Assembly: GCA_038325765.1 (NCBI GenBank)
Contig: JBBQJI010000002.1
Coordinates: forward strand, 1-64,000
DNA: 64,000 nucleotides
Direction of reading: 5' to 3'
Source: Xiheibacterium sp038325765
GTDB taxonomy: Bacteria > Myxococcota_A > Polyangia > Nannocystales > Nannocystaceae
Shown here: one piece after another, positions 36,650 to 47,700 of the stretch
How positions within the stretch are numbered: the first letter of the stretch is position 1
Layout: every line of letters begins with the position of its first letter
Notes under the pieces: generated by a model
What the model saw: only the letters and a program-made list of their open reading frames with translations
Database searches by the model: none
Told to the model about the DNA's origin: nothing
Made by a program: the position numbers and the translations under genes

Positions 36650-37939
36650 ATGGATCAGATTTTCGAGAGTCATTTCGGGGGTAATCAGAGCTCGAGCAAC
36701 GGCGGCGAGACCGACGCCTATTGCCCGAAGTGTCGAGCCGATACCCAGCACATCATTCTCGAGAGCTACGCCGAAGAAATTCGGCGCGTTCAGTGCGCTG
36801 TGTGTGGCGACACGCACGCGTACAAGCCGCCGAGGGGCGGCGAGGATGACAATCCAGAACCTCTCGCCGCTGCGAAGCGTCGGGGCGCCAAGAAGCTCGA
36901 TTGGCTGGAGGGCATGAACTCGTACCCGCTCGAGAACGCGGTGCGGTACAGCCCCAAGGCCGTGATGAGCGTCCACCAGATCGTGGTTCATCCCACGTTC
37001 GGGGTCGGGTTCGTCTGCGAGATTGCCGGCGAGCAGAAGGTGGAGGTGATGTTCCGAAACAACCTCCCCCGCGTCCTCGTGCACGGACGCGGCGAGACCG
37101 ACGCCGAGCGTGGTGGCGAGCGTGTCGGTGAGGAAGAGGTGCGCCAGCTCCTCGGACTCGAGCTCGGGCCCTCGCCAGAAGAGATTGCCGCCGAGCGCGA
37201 GCGCCGTCTCGCCGAGGAAGAGGCCGAGCGGCAGCGCGAGCGCGAAGAGAAGCGCCTCGCCGCCGAGCGCGAGCGCGCCGTGCTCGCGGAGCGCCGCGAA
37301 GAAGAGCGTCGCCGCCGCGAAGAGGAGCGCGATGCCAAGCGCCGCGAGCGCGACGATGATCGCGAGCGTAAGAAACAAGAGCGCGAACAGGAGCGTGTCC
37401 GCAAGGCGGAAGAGCGCCGGCTCGACGCCGAGCGCAAGCGCGACGAGGCGGTGCGCGCCCGCGAGGACGAGCGCAAGAAGCGTGACGACGACCGCGAGGC
37501 CAAGCGCCTCGAGAAGCTCCGCGAGAAGGAAGAGCTCGCCAAGGACAAGGAGCGCGAGAAGCTCACTGCCGCCAAGGACAAGGAGCGCGAGAAACTCGCC
37601 GCCACCAAGGAGAAGGAGCGCCTCGCCAAGGACAAGGAAAAAGAGAAGCTCGCCAAGGACAAGGAACGCGAGAAGCTCGCCGCCGCCAAGGACAAGGAGC
37701 GCGAGAAGCTCGCCGCCGCCAAGGAACAGGAGCGCCTCGTCAAGGAGAAGGAGAAGCTCGCCGCCACCAAGGACAAGGATCGGATCCGACTCGCCGCCGC
37801 CAAGGAGAAGGAGCGCCTCGCCAAGCTGAAGCAGCAAGAGCTGGCGAAGAAGGCCAAGACGAAGAAGCCGGCGAGCAAGGCCGCCAAGAAGCCCGCCGCC
37901 AAGAAGCCCGCGAAGAAGCCTGCCGCCAAGAAGCGGTGA
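36650..37939 (+). CDS. Zinc ribbon / long charged helix / histone H1-like tail protein
   Basis: A 429-residue protein. Residues 22-60 are a zinc ribbon (YCPKC at 24-28, QCAVCG at 48-53; cysteines 25, 28, 49, 52). Residues 107-146 form a small beta domain (VHQIVVHPTFGVGFVCEIAG, KVEVMFRNNLPRVLVHGR), like the barrel domains of CarD-type or KOW proteins. Residues 160-405 are almost only E, R, K, A, D, L in i/i+4 patterns (ERRLAEEEAERQREREEKRL; AKDKEREKLAAAKDKEREKL), which is expected to form a long single alpha-helix or coiled coil. The last 22 residues are an H1-like Lys/Ala/Pro tail (KKPASKAAKKPAAKKPAKK). It may be a nucleoid or ribosome-associated protein. Role unknown. Confidence 0.78.
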   Translation: MDQIFESHFGGNQSSSNGGETDAYCPKCRADTQHIILESYAEEIRRVQCAVCGDTHAYKPPRGGEDDNPEPLAAAKRRGAKKLDWLEGMNSYPLENAVRYSPKAVMSVHQIVVHPTFGVGFVCEIAGEQKVEVMFRNNLPRVLVHGRGETDAERGGERVGEEEVRQLLGLELGPSPEEIAAERERRLAEEEAERQREREEKRLAAERERAVLAERREEERRRREEERDAKRRERDDDRERKKQEREQERVRKAEERRLDAERKRDEAVRAREDERKKRDDDREAKRLEKLREKEELAKDKEREKLTAAKDKEREKLAATKEKERLAKDKEKEKLAKDKEREKLAAAKDKEREKLAAAKEQERLVKEKEKLAATKDKDRIRLAAAKEKERLAKLKQQELAKKAKTKKPASKAAKKPAAKKPAKKPAAKKR

Positions 37940-38002
37940 CCTCCCGCGATTCGGGGCCCCCCGTGGGGCCCCGCGGGTCCGTCTGTTCGTCCGAGTGCCC
38001 CG

Positions 38003-38734
38003 ATGCCGCAGCGCGACGATCCAGCGCCGTCCGATTCTCCCGCGTGGGTCCAGCACCTCCGCGGGCGCATCGACGGGCTGACCAGCGCGGTTTTCGTCTT
38101 CCCGCTGTTCCTCGTCTACCAGGTCGGCATCCTCGGCGGTCGGGGGCAAAACGGCGTCGACCTCCTCACGCGGCAGCTCGTGGCCGTGGCCGAGCGTGAT
38201 CTGTCGAGCTACGTCACCGTACTCGTTGGAGCGCTGGCCGTGTACGCCGCCGTGCTCGTGCTCCTGGCGCGGCGCGGCCGTTTCCATCCGCGGATGTTCG
38301 CGCCGATGCTGCTCGAGTCGAGCCTGTACGCGCTGACGATGGGCTCGATCATCGTGTTCGTGATGCAGGAACTCGCCCTGCCAGGGCTGTCGATCGGCGG
38401 CGGCGTTCGGGCGGGCGATGCGATCGTCATCTCCGCCGGCGCCGGATTCCACGAGGAGCTGGTGTTCCGCGTGTTGGTGATGGGCGGCCTCGCGTGGGCG
38501 CTCACCGGCCTGACCGGCGAGCGCCGGGCGTGGATCCTGGCGCTGGTGCTCTCGTCGGTGATCTTCTCGCTGGCGCACCACGTCGGTCCGGCGGGCGAGC
38601 CCTTCGCGTTCGCGGCCTTCACCTACCGCACGCTCGCGGGAGCGTTCTTCGCCATCGTCTACCGCGTCCGGGGCTTTGCGGTGGCCGCCTGGACCCACGC
38701 GCTGTACGACCTGTACGTGCTCGGCCTTGGCTGA
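38003..38734 (+). CDS. CPBP-family intramembrane metalloprotease
   Basis: A 243-residue protein with about six to seven helices. The CPBP (Abi, Rce1-like) motifs are present: FHEELVFRVLVMG (EExxxR), FSLAHHVG (FxxxH) and THALYDLYV (HxxxB). These residues bind zinc and the nucleophilic water in the Rce1 fold. Substrates are unknown; bacterial members process small peptides or serve as scaffolds. It starts 63 bases after the zinc-ribbon gene with no separate promoter motif. Confidence 0.85.
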   Translation: MPQRDDPAPSDSPAWVQHLRGRIDGLTSAVFVFPLFLVYQVGILGGRGQNGVDLLTRQLVAVAERDLSSYVTVLVGALAVYAAVLVLLARRGRFHPRMFAPMLLESSLYALTMGSIIVFVMQELALPGLSIGGGVRAGDAIVISAGAGFHEELVFRVLVMGGLAWALTGLTGERRAWILALVLSSVIFSLAHHVGPAGEPFAFAAFTYRTLAGAFFAIVYRVRGFAVAAWTHALYDLYVLGLG

Positions 38735-38767
38735 AGCGCGGCGCGCCACCAGCCGGCCGCGGCCGTT

Positions 38768-41509
38768 TCACCGCGCGACGATGGCGGTGACCTGGCGCTC
38801 GGGACGGAGCAGCGTGCGGGCGAGGGTCATGACGTCGCGCGGTCGCACCGCCTCGATCTTGCGCGCATACGCGAAGTGGGCGGCGTAGCCGAGACCGTAC
38901 GCCTCGTTGAACGCGAGCAGCGAGGCGATCCGACCGCGGCGCTGCAGCGAAGCATCGGCCTGCCCCACCAGCCACGCCTGCGCGCGCTCGACCTCGTCCG
39001 CGCTCGGTGGCTCGCGACACAGCCGCTCGCGCTCGCGCTCGAGCACCACACGAGCGCGGGCGAGCTTGGCCTGCGACGTCGCGGCATAGAAGCTGACGTG
39101 GCCGCAATCGATGCCCTCGCTCGACGACGCGGACACGTGATAGACGAGCCCCTCTTCTTCGCGCATCGCCATGAACAGCCGGCCCGCCTGGGCGCTGAGG
39201 ATGGTGGTCAGGACCTCCATCGTGGAGCCGCGGGGATCGGCGAGCGCGAGGCCCGGCCACGCCAACACCAGGTGCGCCTGCTCCTTGGTGCGTCGCATTC
39301 GCGCGCTGCTGCCGCGGATGGTCCGGGGCGCGCGGCCGGGCCACGACGCCGCCTGCTCGACGAGGGGCGCCTCGGCGACCAGGGCCTCGAGCAGCTCGAG
39401 CGTCGCCTCGGGATCGATGTCGCCGCACAGGCCGAGCGTGGCCGCGCCGATGGGATAGCGCACCGCCCACAGCCGGCGCAGCGCGCGATGGTCGACGGCG
39501 AGCAGGCTCTCGCGGGTGCCACCGCGCCTGCGGCCGTAGGGGTGGGTGCCGTACAGCCGCGTCGCCGCGGCCGCGAACGCCAGCCCGGCGAGGTCGTCGC
39601 GTTCGGCTGCGAGGTCGTCGAGCGCGAGCCGACGCTCGTGCTCGAGTTCGGACTCCGCGAACACCGGGCTCTGCGCGCACTCGAAGAGGCGACGGAGCAC
39701 CAGCTCGCGATCGCGGGCGAGGCACTCGAAGTGCATCGCGACGCTGTTGCGCCCCGACATGCCGTCGAGCACCGCCGCGCGCCCGTCGATCTCGCGGGCA
39801 AGCGTGTCGCCGTCGCGCTCGCACGTGCCACGGGTCAGCAGCGCCGCGAGCAGCGGGGTGGCGCCGGCGAGCTTGGTCGGCTCCGCCCGCTGACCGCCGG
39901 GCCACACCATCCAGCCCGCCGCCATCGCCAAGCTGGAGTCGCGGACGATCCGCACCCGCAGCCCGCAGGCGAGCCGGGTCGCGACGATGCCGTGGCGATC
40001 GGCGCGCGCGACGGCCCGGTCGCGGCGTCGGCTGCTGCCGCGCAGCGCCTGGGTGAGCCGCCGCTGGAGCGCTCGGGCATCGGCGGGCTTGCAGCTCTTG
40101 GGCACGACCACCGCGAGCGAGGCCCGACGCGGCACGAGATAGGCCGCGACGGCATCCCGCACGTCGGTCGGGGTCGCGGTCGCCACGTGGCGGAGGTAGG
40201 TGCGATCGAGGCTGAGGTCGTCGCCGAGGCTGAGATAGTAGCCGATGGTGTGGGCGAGGCCGTTGACGGTCTCGCGGCGGTAGACGACCTCGCTCTCGAG
40301 CACGGCGCGGGCGCGGGCGTGGGCCTCGGCGTCGACGGCGACGCGGCCCATGCGATCGATCTCGGCCAAGATGGTGACGATGGACGCCTCGACGCGCGAA
40401 AGCGGCGCGTGGGCAGTGACCGTGAACGAGCTGCCCTGACGACCGGCGAACAGGCTCGCGTGCGCGTCCGTCACGAGCCCCTGGCGGCGTCGAAGTACGC
40501 GGGCGAGCCAGCTCGACTCACCATAGCCCAGGGCGGTCGCGCCGAGCTCGAGTGCACATGCGGCCGCTTCGGGCCACGGTGGCGCTTGCCAACCGAGCGC
40601 GACGTGAGCCTCGTGCACGTCGTCTCGGCGCACCACCACCCGCGGTGTCGCCGGCGGCACCGGGGTCACGCGCGCGCGGCGACGCGGGCGAGCTTTGAAC
40701 TCGCGCAGCACCGCGCGCGCGCTGGCGATCACCTTGGCCGGACGCATCGGTCCGGCGACGACCAGCGCCAGCCGCTCGCCGCCGTAGTTGCCGGCGAGGA
40801 ACCGGCGCAGCACCGCGACCCGATGCGCCGCGACCTCGGCCTGTAGGCCGAGCACCGGCCGCCCGTAGCCGTGATCGCCATACAGGCCCTCGACCATGTC
40901 CTGCATCGCGCGCGAGGCCGGATCGTCGTCGTACTGCTTGATCTCCTCGATCACCACCTCGGCCTCGTGGGCGAGATCGGCGGCGCTCGGCCGGGCGTTC
41001 GCGATCGGCCGCACCAGCGCCCGCAGGGCAGCGTCGAACTGCGGCACGGGTACGGTGGCGTGGAAGACGGTCTCGTCGTGGCTGGTGAACGCGTTGACGT
41101 CGCCGCCCAAGGCCTCGATGGCCGAGGCGATGTCGTGGCGCTCGTCGCCGATCATCACCGGCTTGAACAACATGTGCTCGAGCAGGTGCGCGCAGCCGTG
41201 CTGGCCCGGTGCTTCGTCGGCGGTGCCCGCGAACACCCACAGGTGGATCGCGACCGTGTTGCCACCGGCGCCGCGGCGGTCGGTCTGCTGCACGATGATG
41301 CGGGCGCCCGAACGCAGGCGCACCACCTTGGGGGGCTTGCCGCCCGGCGCCACCGCGACGCCCTCGCCCTCGCGCGCCCGTCCCGCGGCGGTGGTGCTGC
41401 GCGTCCGTACACCCTGCACCGGCGTCCGGCCCCGCGCGGGGTCGTCGGGCGCGACCGACTGCGGGCGGGTGATCGGGGGACGGGTTGGGGAGCGGTGGCG
41501 GGAATCCAT
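38768..41509 (-). CDS. M16-family zinc peptidase, two-domain
   Basis: A 913-residue protein with two M16 halves, as in pitrilysin-type or fused PqqL/YmxG pairs. The N-terminal half has the inverted zinc motif HLLEH (within HGCAHLLEHMLFKP) and the downstream glutamate in EVVIEEIKQYDDDP. The C-terminal half (from about residue 480) has lost the zinc motif but keeps the fold (VWPGGQRAEPTKLAGATPLL, HLVLAWPGLALADPRG, REEEGLVYHVSASSSEG), as is normal for the family. No signal peptide is visible in the disordered Arg/Pro-rich N-terminus. Start ATG 41509; a GTG at 41527 is in frame. It is convergent with the CPBP protease. Confidence 0.85.
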   Translation of the reverse strand: MDSRHRSPTRPPITRPQSVAPDDPARGRTPVQGVRTRSTTAAGRAREGEGVAVAPGGKPPKVVRLRSGARIIVQQTDRRGAGGNTVAIHLWVFAGTADEAPGQHGCAHLLEHMLFKPVMIGDERHDIASAIEALGGDVNAFTSHDETVFHATVPVPQFDAALRALVRPIANARPSAADLAHEAEVVIEEIKQYDDDPASRAMQDMVEGLYGDHGYGRPVLGLQAEVAAHRVAVLRRFLAGNYGGERLALVVAGPMRPAKVIASARAVLREFKARPRRRARVTPVPPATPRVVVRRDDVHEAHVALGWQAPPWPEAAACALELGATALGYGESSWLARVLRRRQGLVTDAHASLFAGRQGSSFTVTAHAPLSRVEASIVTILAEIDRMGRVAVDAEAHARARAVLESEVVYRRETVNGLAHTIGYYLSLGDDLSLDRTYLRHVATATPTDVRDAVAAYLVPRRASLAVVVPKSCKPADARALQRRLTQALRGSSRRRDRAVARADRHGIVATRLACGLRVRIVRDSSLAMAAGWMVWPGGQRAEPTKLAGATPLLAALLTRGTCERDGDTLAREIDGRAAVLDGMSGRNSVAMHFECLARDRELVLRRLFECAQSPVFAESELEHERRLALDDLAAERDDLAGLAFAAAATRLYGTHPYGRRRGGTRESLLAVDHRALRRLWAVRYPIGAATLGLCGDIDPEATLELLEALVAEAPLVEQAASWPGRAPRTIRGSSARMRRTKEQAHLVLAWPGLALADPRGSTMEVLTTILSAQAGRLFMAMREEEGLVYHVSASSSEGIDCGHVSFYAATSQAKLARARVVLERERERLCREPPSADEVERAQAWLVGQADASLQRRGRIASLLAFNEAYGLGYAAHFAYARKIEAVRPRDVMTLARTLLRPERQVTAIVAR

Positions 41510-41537
41510 CACGATGCGACTGGCCACGCCCAGTTGG

Positions 41538-41592
41538 GACCGCAGGGCGACCGCAGGGCGACCGCAGGCCGACCGAAGGCCGACCGAAGGCG
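41538..41592 (+). repeat. Five 11-base tandem repeats
   Basis: Five units of GACCGCAGGGC with changes toward GACCGAAGGCC stand between the divergent M16 and giant TPR genes. An 11-base period is close to one helical turn. The rest of 41593-41774 holds CTCAGCCCC-type short repeats and, at 41763, the TATGCC element. Confidence 0.8.
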
Positions 41593-41774
41593 TGGCTGCG
41601 GCAACGCTACACGATCAGCCCCGCAACCTCAGCCCCACGACCTCAGCCCCTGCACCCCCCGCGGAACGCGACGCGGTGATCGAACCATGTCGACGGCCGC
41701 GGCCGCCGCCGCGCGGCGCGGTTGTGTTACGGTGCCACCTTCGCCCCCTCGACCGAGGGCGGTATGCCGATCCC

Positions 41775-44700
41775 GTGCAGACCCTCGAACACGAGGCCCC
41801 CGCGCCCCACCTCCCGGCCAGCCTTCCGTGTCCGCTGCCCGGCCGACACAGCCGCGAGCCCGCGGAGCTCACCCAGTTCCGCGCCGCGGCGGCGGACGAA
41901 CGCGCGTTCAATCAACTGCGGCGCCAGTACCGCGACAACGAGGACTGGCGGTCGCTCGCGACGCTGCTGCTGCTGCACGCCGCGGCGGCGGAGCACGAGT
42001 CGCCCGAGCAGCGCACGAAGGCCGCCGAGCTGTGCGTGCAGGCGTACGAGCTGTGGCTCGAGCGGGTCAAGGATCGGGAGGAAGCCGCCCACGCACTCGC
42101 CCGCGCCCTGCAGTTCCGCCCCGACAACCAGCGTGCTGCAGACCGCCTGCGCAAGCTCTACGAGCTCCTCGGTGCCCACGCCGAGCTCGTCGAGCTGCTG
42201 CGCTGGCGCCTGCAGATCCCCGGCTTCGGACCCGAGGCCGCAGCCTTGCACTTCGAGCTCGCCGAGCTGCTCGAGCAGCACTTCTTGGCGATCGGCGAGG
42301 CCACCGTTCACTACGCCAAGGCCCTCGAGCTCGACCCCGGGCACGCCAAGGCCAGCGCACGGATCATCCATCTGCACCTCGTCGGCGGCGCGTGGGGTCA
42401 GGCCGCCACCTTGCTCACCCGCGAGCTCGAGCGGCTCGGCGAGACCGGCGAGCGCCCCCGCCTCGCCGAGCTGCATCGTCGCCTGGCCACGATCCAGTCG
42501 GAGCAGTTCGACGACGTCCCCGCCGCCGCGCGACACCTGCAGGCCGCGCTCAAGCTCGTCCCCGACGACATCGACGCGCTGCGCTCGTTCGGCGTGCTCT
42601 ACCTCGCCTCGGGCAAGGCCACCGAAGACGGCGTCGCCAAGGCCGCGGACATCTTCTACAAGGCGGCCGAGCTCGCCCGTCGCCGCGGTGACAAGCCCCG
42701 CGCGCTGCGACTATTGCGGCGCTCGCTGTCGCTGACGCCTGATCACCAGCAGGCCTCGGCCGCGCTCGAGAACACGCTCATCGACGCCGAGGACTGGCTC
42801 GCCCTCGACGAGCTGTATCGCGAGTGGCTGTTCCACTTCAGCGGCCCCGACGCGGTGCCGCTGCAGCTGCGCCGCGCCGACCTGCTCGATCGGCGGCTGC
42901 ATCGGCGCGAGGAGGCGCGGCAGCTGTTCGAAGAGGCCAGCCGCTACCAGCGTCCCGACGACGAGTCGTGGCGCCGGCTCGAGCAGATCTACGCGGAGAG
43001 CGGCGATTGGTGGGCGCTGGTCGCCCTGCTGGACGCCCAGATCGAGCGCATGCCCGACGAGGTCTCGTCGGACGCACTGCTCCGGGCCGCCGCCGCCGCC
43101 CGCGACGAGCTCGGCGACGAGGAGCGGGCCGCCGTCTACTCCTACAAGGTGCTCGAACGCGAGCCGTTCAATGCCGTGGCGTTCGAGGGCTACAAAGAGC
43201 ACTGGCGGCGCAAGCACAACTGGTCGCACCTGCGCGATCTCATCCTCTACCAGATCGAGCAGGCTGGGGCCCAGCCCGAGGGCGAGAGCCCGTATGACAA
43301 CCGCGGCTTCGCCGAGGAGTTCGTCGAGCTCGCCGACATCTGCGAGCGCCGCCTCGGCGACATCGACGGCGCCCTCGACGCGTGGGGCCGGCTGCAGCTC
43401 GCGTACCCCGACGATCCACGGCCGACCAAGCACATCGGCCGCATCGAGAAGCGCGCCCGCATGTGGGACAACATGGTGCGCGTGCAAGAGGCCGAGCTCG
43501 AGCGCGCCGTGGACCCGGTCAAGCGTCTCGACATCCTCAAGCGCCTCACCCAGGTCTACCGCGATCGGCAGGTCAACCCCGAGCGGGCGATCGAGCTGTA
43601 CGGCGAGATCCTGCAGCTGTCGCCCGCCGACGTCCAAGCGACGCGGGCGCTCACCGCCCTCTACGACCGCGCCTCCGACTACCCGCGGGTGATCGAGATG
43701 CTCCGCGAGCAGCACGAGCGCTCGCGCAGCGGCACCGAGCGCGTGGCGCTGCTGCGGCGCATGGCCGAGATCTGGCACCACGAGCTCGGCGATCTCGCGA
43801 GCGCCGACTGGGCCTGCCGTCAGGTCCTCGAGATCGCCCGCGACGATCGCGAGGCGCTGTATCGCCTCCAGCAGCTGCTCGAGGAGCAGGGCCGCTACGA
43901 AGAGCTGCTCGATGCGTTGGCCCGCGAGCGCGACGCCGCCGGCTCGCCCGACGCCAAGGTCAAGATCGTCCGCCGCATGGCCCGGATCGCGGAGCTCGAT
44001 CTACGCGACGAAGACCGTTCGGCGACGCTGTGGACCGAGCTGCTCGAGCTGCGCCCGGGCAACCTCGAGGTCATCGACAAGCTCGTCGCCGCGTACGAGC
44101 GGGCCGGTCGCAACGAAGAGCTCGGCACCTTGCTCACCCGCGCCGCGGGCTCGGCCAAGACCCCGCTGGTGCGCCAGATCGACTACCTGCTGCGGCTCGG
44201 TCAGCTCGCCGAGAACGCGCTCGACGATCCGATGTTGGCGCGGACCTCGTTCGAGCGGGTGCTGCGAAGCCGCCCCGACCACCGCGCCGCCTTGGAGGCG
44301 CTGGTCCGCATCTACCGCCGCGAGGACGCGTGGCAGCCGCTCGTCGCGGTGCTGGGCAAGCTGCAAGAGCTCGCCGAGACCGAGGACGACGGCTTCCGCA
44401 TCGCGTGGGAGCGCGCCGAGATCCTCGGCGATCAGCTCGATGATCCTCAGCAGGCCGCAGACCTGCTCGATTCGCTGGGCGAGGATCTGGCGCTCGGCCG
44501 CCGCGAGGTCGCGTCGAGTCTGCTCGAGCTGTACGAGCGGGCGGGCAGCCACCGCAAGCTCGTGCGGCAGGCCGAACTCATGCTGCTCGCAGCCGAGTCG
44601 GCCGACGAGCGGCGCAAGCTGTACGGCACGATCAGCCAGACGTGGCTGCATCACCTCGGCGACAAGCAGGCGGCCGTCGCCGCCTATGGCCGCTTCCTCA

Positions 44701-47700
44701 CCGAGTTCTCGACCGACCTCGAGGGCCTGGCGACGATGGCGCGGCTGCAGCACGAGGTCGGCGATCACGAGGCCGCGATCGCCACGTTGCAGCGGCGCTT
44801 CGAGATCGCCGGCGAGCTCGGGATGCGCACCGACACCCTGCGCGAGATGGCGGCGATCGCCGAGCGCGACCTCGGTGATTCGACCCGCGCCATCGCATCT
44901 CTGCGCCGCGGCCTCGCCCTCGACCACTACCACCGCGGGATCATCGGCGAGATCACGCGCATCGCCGAGGCCGGCAACCTGTGGCGCGAGCTGCTCGCCG
45001 TGTACGACGACCGTCACGGCTACCTCGGCGATGCCGGCGACGGTGCCGGCCGCATCGGCGTCGCCCTCGAGGCCAGCGAGATCGCCCAGGACGAGGCGGG
45101 CGATCCGGCGCTCGCGTTCGAGTGGGCGCGCCGCGCCTACTTCACGGCGCTCGAGTCGGGGCTCGACGAGACCACGGCGGGTCGGCGGGTACGCACACTC
45201 GCCGACGAGTACCGCTTCCGCGCCGAACTGCTCGAGGTCTTCGACCGCGAGATCACCCTGCTCGAGGGCCAGCAGTCCGTCGATGCACTGGTCGCGCGGC
45301 TCCGCGAGGCGTCGGCCGTCGCCCTCGATCACCTCGCCGACGCGGCCCGTGCGGTCGGGTATCTGCAACGTGCCCACCGCGCGGCACCGACAGACGAGGC
45401 GCTCGCCGACCAGCTCGAGCGCACCGCCGAACGTCACGGCCTGTGGCAGGCGGTGATCGAGCTGCACGGCGGACGGCTCGGCCGCGCCGCCACCGACCTC
45501 GGTCGCTACGACGCCTGCCGATCGATCGCCCGGATCTACGAGGACGAGCTCCACGATCCCGAGAAGGCGTTCGAGTGGCTGCGTCAGGCCTACACCGATC
45601 TCGCGCGGCCCGACCCGGCGCTCGCCGCCGATGCGTTCGCCCAGATCCTCGAGCTGTCGACACGCCATCGCCTGTGGCAGCAGCTCGGTGAGCTCCACCT
45701 CGAGCGGGCGCGCAACGCCAGCGCGGGACCGGGGACCATCGCCGCCCTCACCGCTGCCGCCCAGGTGTTCGACGAGCACCGCGCGGACCCCCTGGGCGCG
45801 ATGCGGATCCTGGTGCAGGCGCTCGACGAGCCCGAGGGCGATGCGATGATGCCGGAGCTGCGGCGGCTCAGCACGGTGGTCGACGAGCGCAGAGACGGGA
45901 GCTTGCCGCCCATCGGCGCGCTCATGCTCCTGCAGGTCCTGCAGCGGCTGGTCGCACGCAGCCGCGACAAGGACCGGACGCTCGAGCTGCTGGGCGAGCG
46001 TGCCGAAATCCGCGAGGTTCGGCTGGGCGATCACGCCGGCGCGATGGCCGAGTGGATCCGCGTGCTCCGGCTCGAGCCCGACGACGACCGCGCCACTGCC
46101 GAGCTCGAGCGGCTCGCCGACGAGGGCGACCTCTGGCAGGTGTACCTGCTGGTGCCGGCCTCCGCCCTCGAGGTCGCGCCGCCACAGGATCGCGGCGCGC
46201 TGCTCAAGCGCGTGGCGCAGCTGTACGAAGGGTCGCTCGGGCGGCCGGAGTATGCGCTGCGCGCCCGCCTGCAGGCGTGGCGCGGCCACCCCAACCTGCC
46301 GCCCGTGACCGGCGAGATCGGCGACGAGCATGCCGCGATCTGGCGCCTCGCCGAGCACGCGGGCCCCTATCACACGCCGCCGGTGCCCCGCGATCCACTG
46401 CTGCTGCCGACCCTCGTCGCGCCCGAGATCGACGATGTGGCGGCGTGGACGGGCGCCGGCCTCGACGTGCGCCTGTTCGACACCCTGCCCTCGCCCCACG
46501 ATGGCGCGGTCGAGCTCGCGACGCCGCTGCGGGTCGTGGGGCCGCGCACCGAGGAAATCTCGGTGGCGCATCGGCCCGCGCAGCAGGACATCGCACCGAT
46601 CTCGATCGAGCCCGAGGTCCTGGATCTCGGCGAACTCGAGCTGGACGACGTCGAGGAGGTCGACGTCCTCGAGCTGCAGCCCGATCCCACGATCGTGGGT
46701 GCGCTGGGCCAGGGCGGTCCGCCGATGTCCGCCGATCACACGCGAACGTCCGCGCAGCCGACCCCGGCACCTCCACCGCCACCGCGGCGCGCCCCCGACC
46801 ACGGCCTGCCGGCGCTGCCCAAGCTCACCCGCCCGATCCTGCCGCCGAGGCCGCGGGTCGCCAACGCCTGGGAAGAAGTCGCGCTCGGCTACACCGAGGT
46901 CAACGCGGAGTCGAAGCCGGACAAGGTCGCGGTCGCGATCGCCCTCGCGCGACTGTGGGAAGAGGGCGCGCACAACCTCGAGCGCGCCTTCGGAGCCCTC
47001 GAGCGCGCGCTGTTGTGGATCCCGCGCCACCCCGAGGCGCTCGAGCGTCTCGAGGCCCTCGCGGATCGACACGGCGTCCACGACCGCCTGCTGCAGGCCT
47101 ACGAGTTGCTGCTGTCGGAGTCGGCGCTGCCCGAGCACGTGGTCGCGAACAACCTGCGGATCGCCCAGCTCCACACCGCGCGCGAGCAGTGGGCCCAGGC
47201 CGAGTCGCGTTACCGGGCGGTGCTCGCCGTCGCGCCGGCGCACGTCGACGCGATGCGGGCCCTGGTTGCGATCTACGAGGGTCTGGGGCGCCACGCCGAG
47301 TGGGCGGACGTCTTCGACGATCTCCTCGAGGCCGAGGCCCCCGATCTCGACGCAGGCGTCCGCATCGATCGCACCCTGGCGCTCGCGTCCGTGCTCGAGA
47401 CGCGCCTCGGCAAGCCCCGCGAGGCGATCGAGCGGGTCGAGCAGCTCACCCGCGAATTCCCCGACCAAGCGCGTCTGCACGACACGTTGGTGCGCCTGCT
47501 CGTCACGTCGCGGCAGTGGCAACAGGCCATCGAGGCCCTCCGCGTCGCCGCCGACGGTGTGCCCGACGACGAGTACCGGCTCGCGGCCCTCTCGCAGGTG
47601 GCGGACATCTATGAGTCACGCCTCGGCCTGCCCGATCGCGCGATCGGTGCCTGGGTCGAGGTGCTCGAGATCCGCGAGGACGCGGCGGCGATGGCCAAGC

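Noticed and set aside
41538..41592. Iterons of a replication origin
   Set aside because: Only five short GC-rich units, no DnaA boxes, AT-rich unwinding region or replication gene nearby.
40896..41774. Extension of the giant TPR frame over the M16 gene on the opposite strand
   Set aside because: The upstream part is antisense to the M16 coding region, has no TPR pattern, and is open only because high-GC genes often leave other frames open. TATGCC 6 bases before GTG 41775 supports the shorter form.
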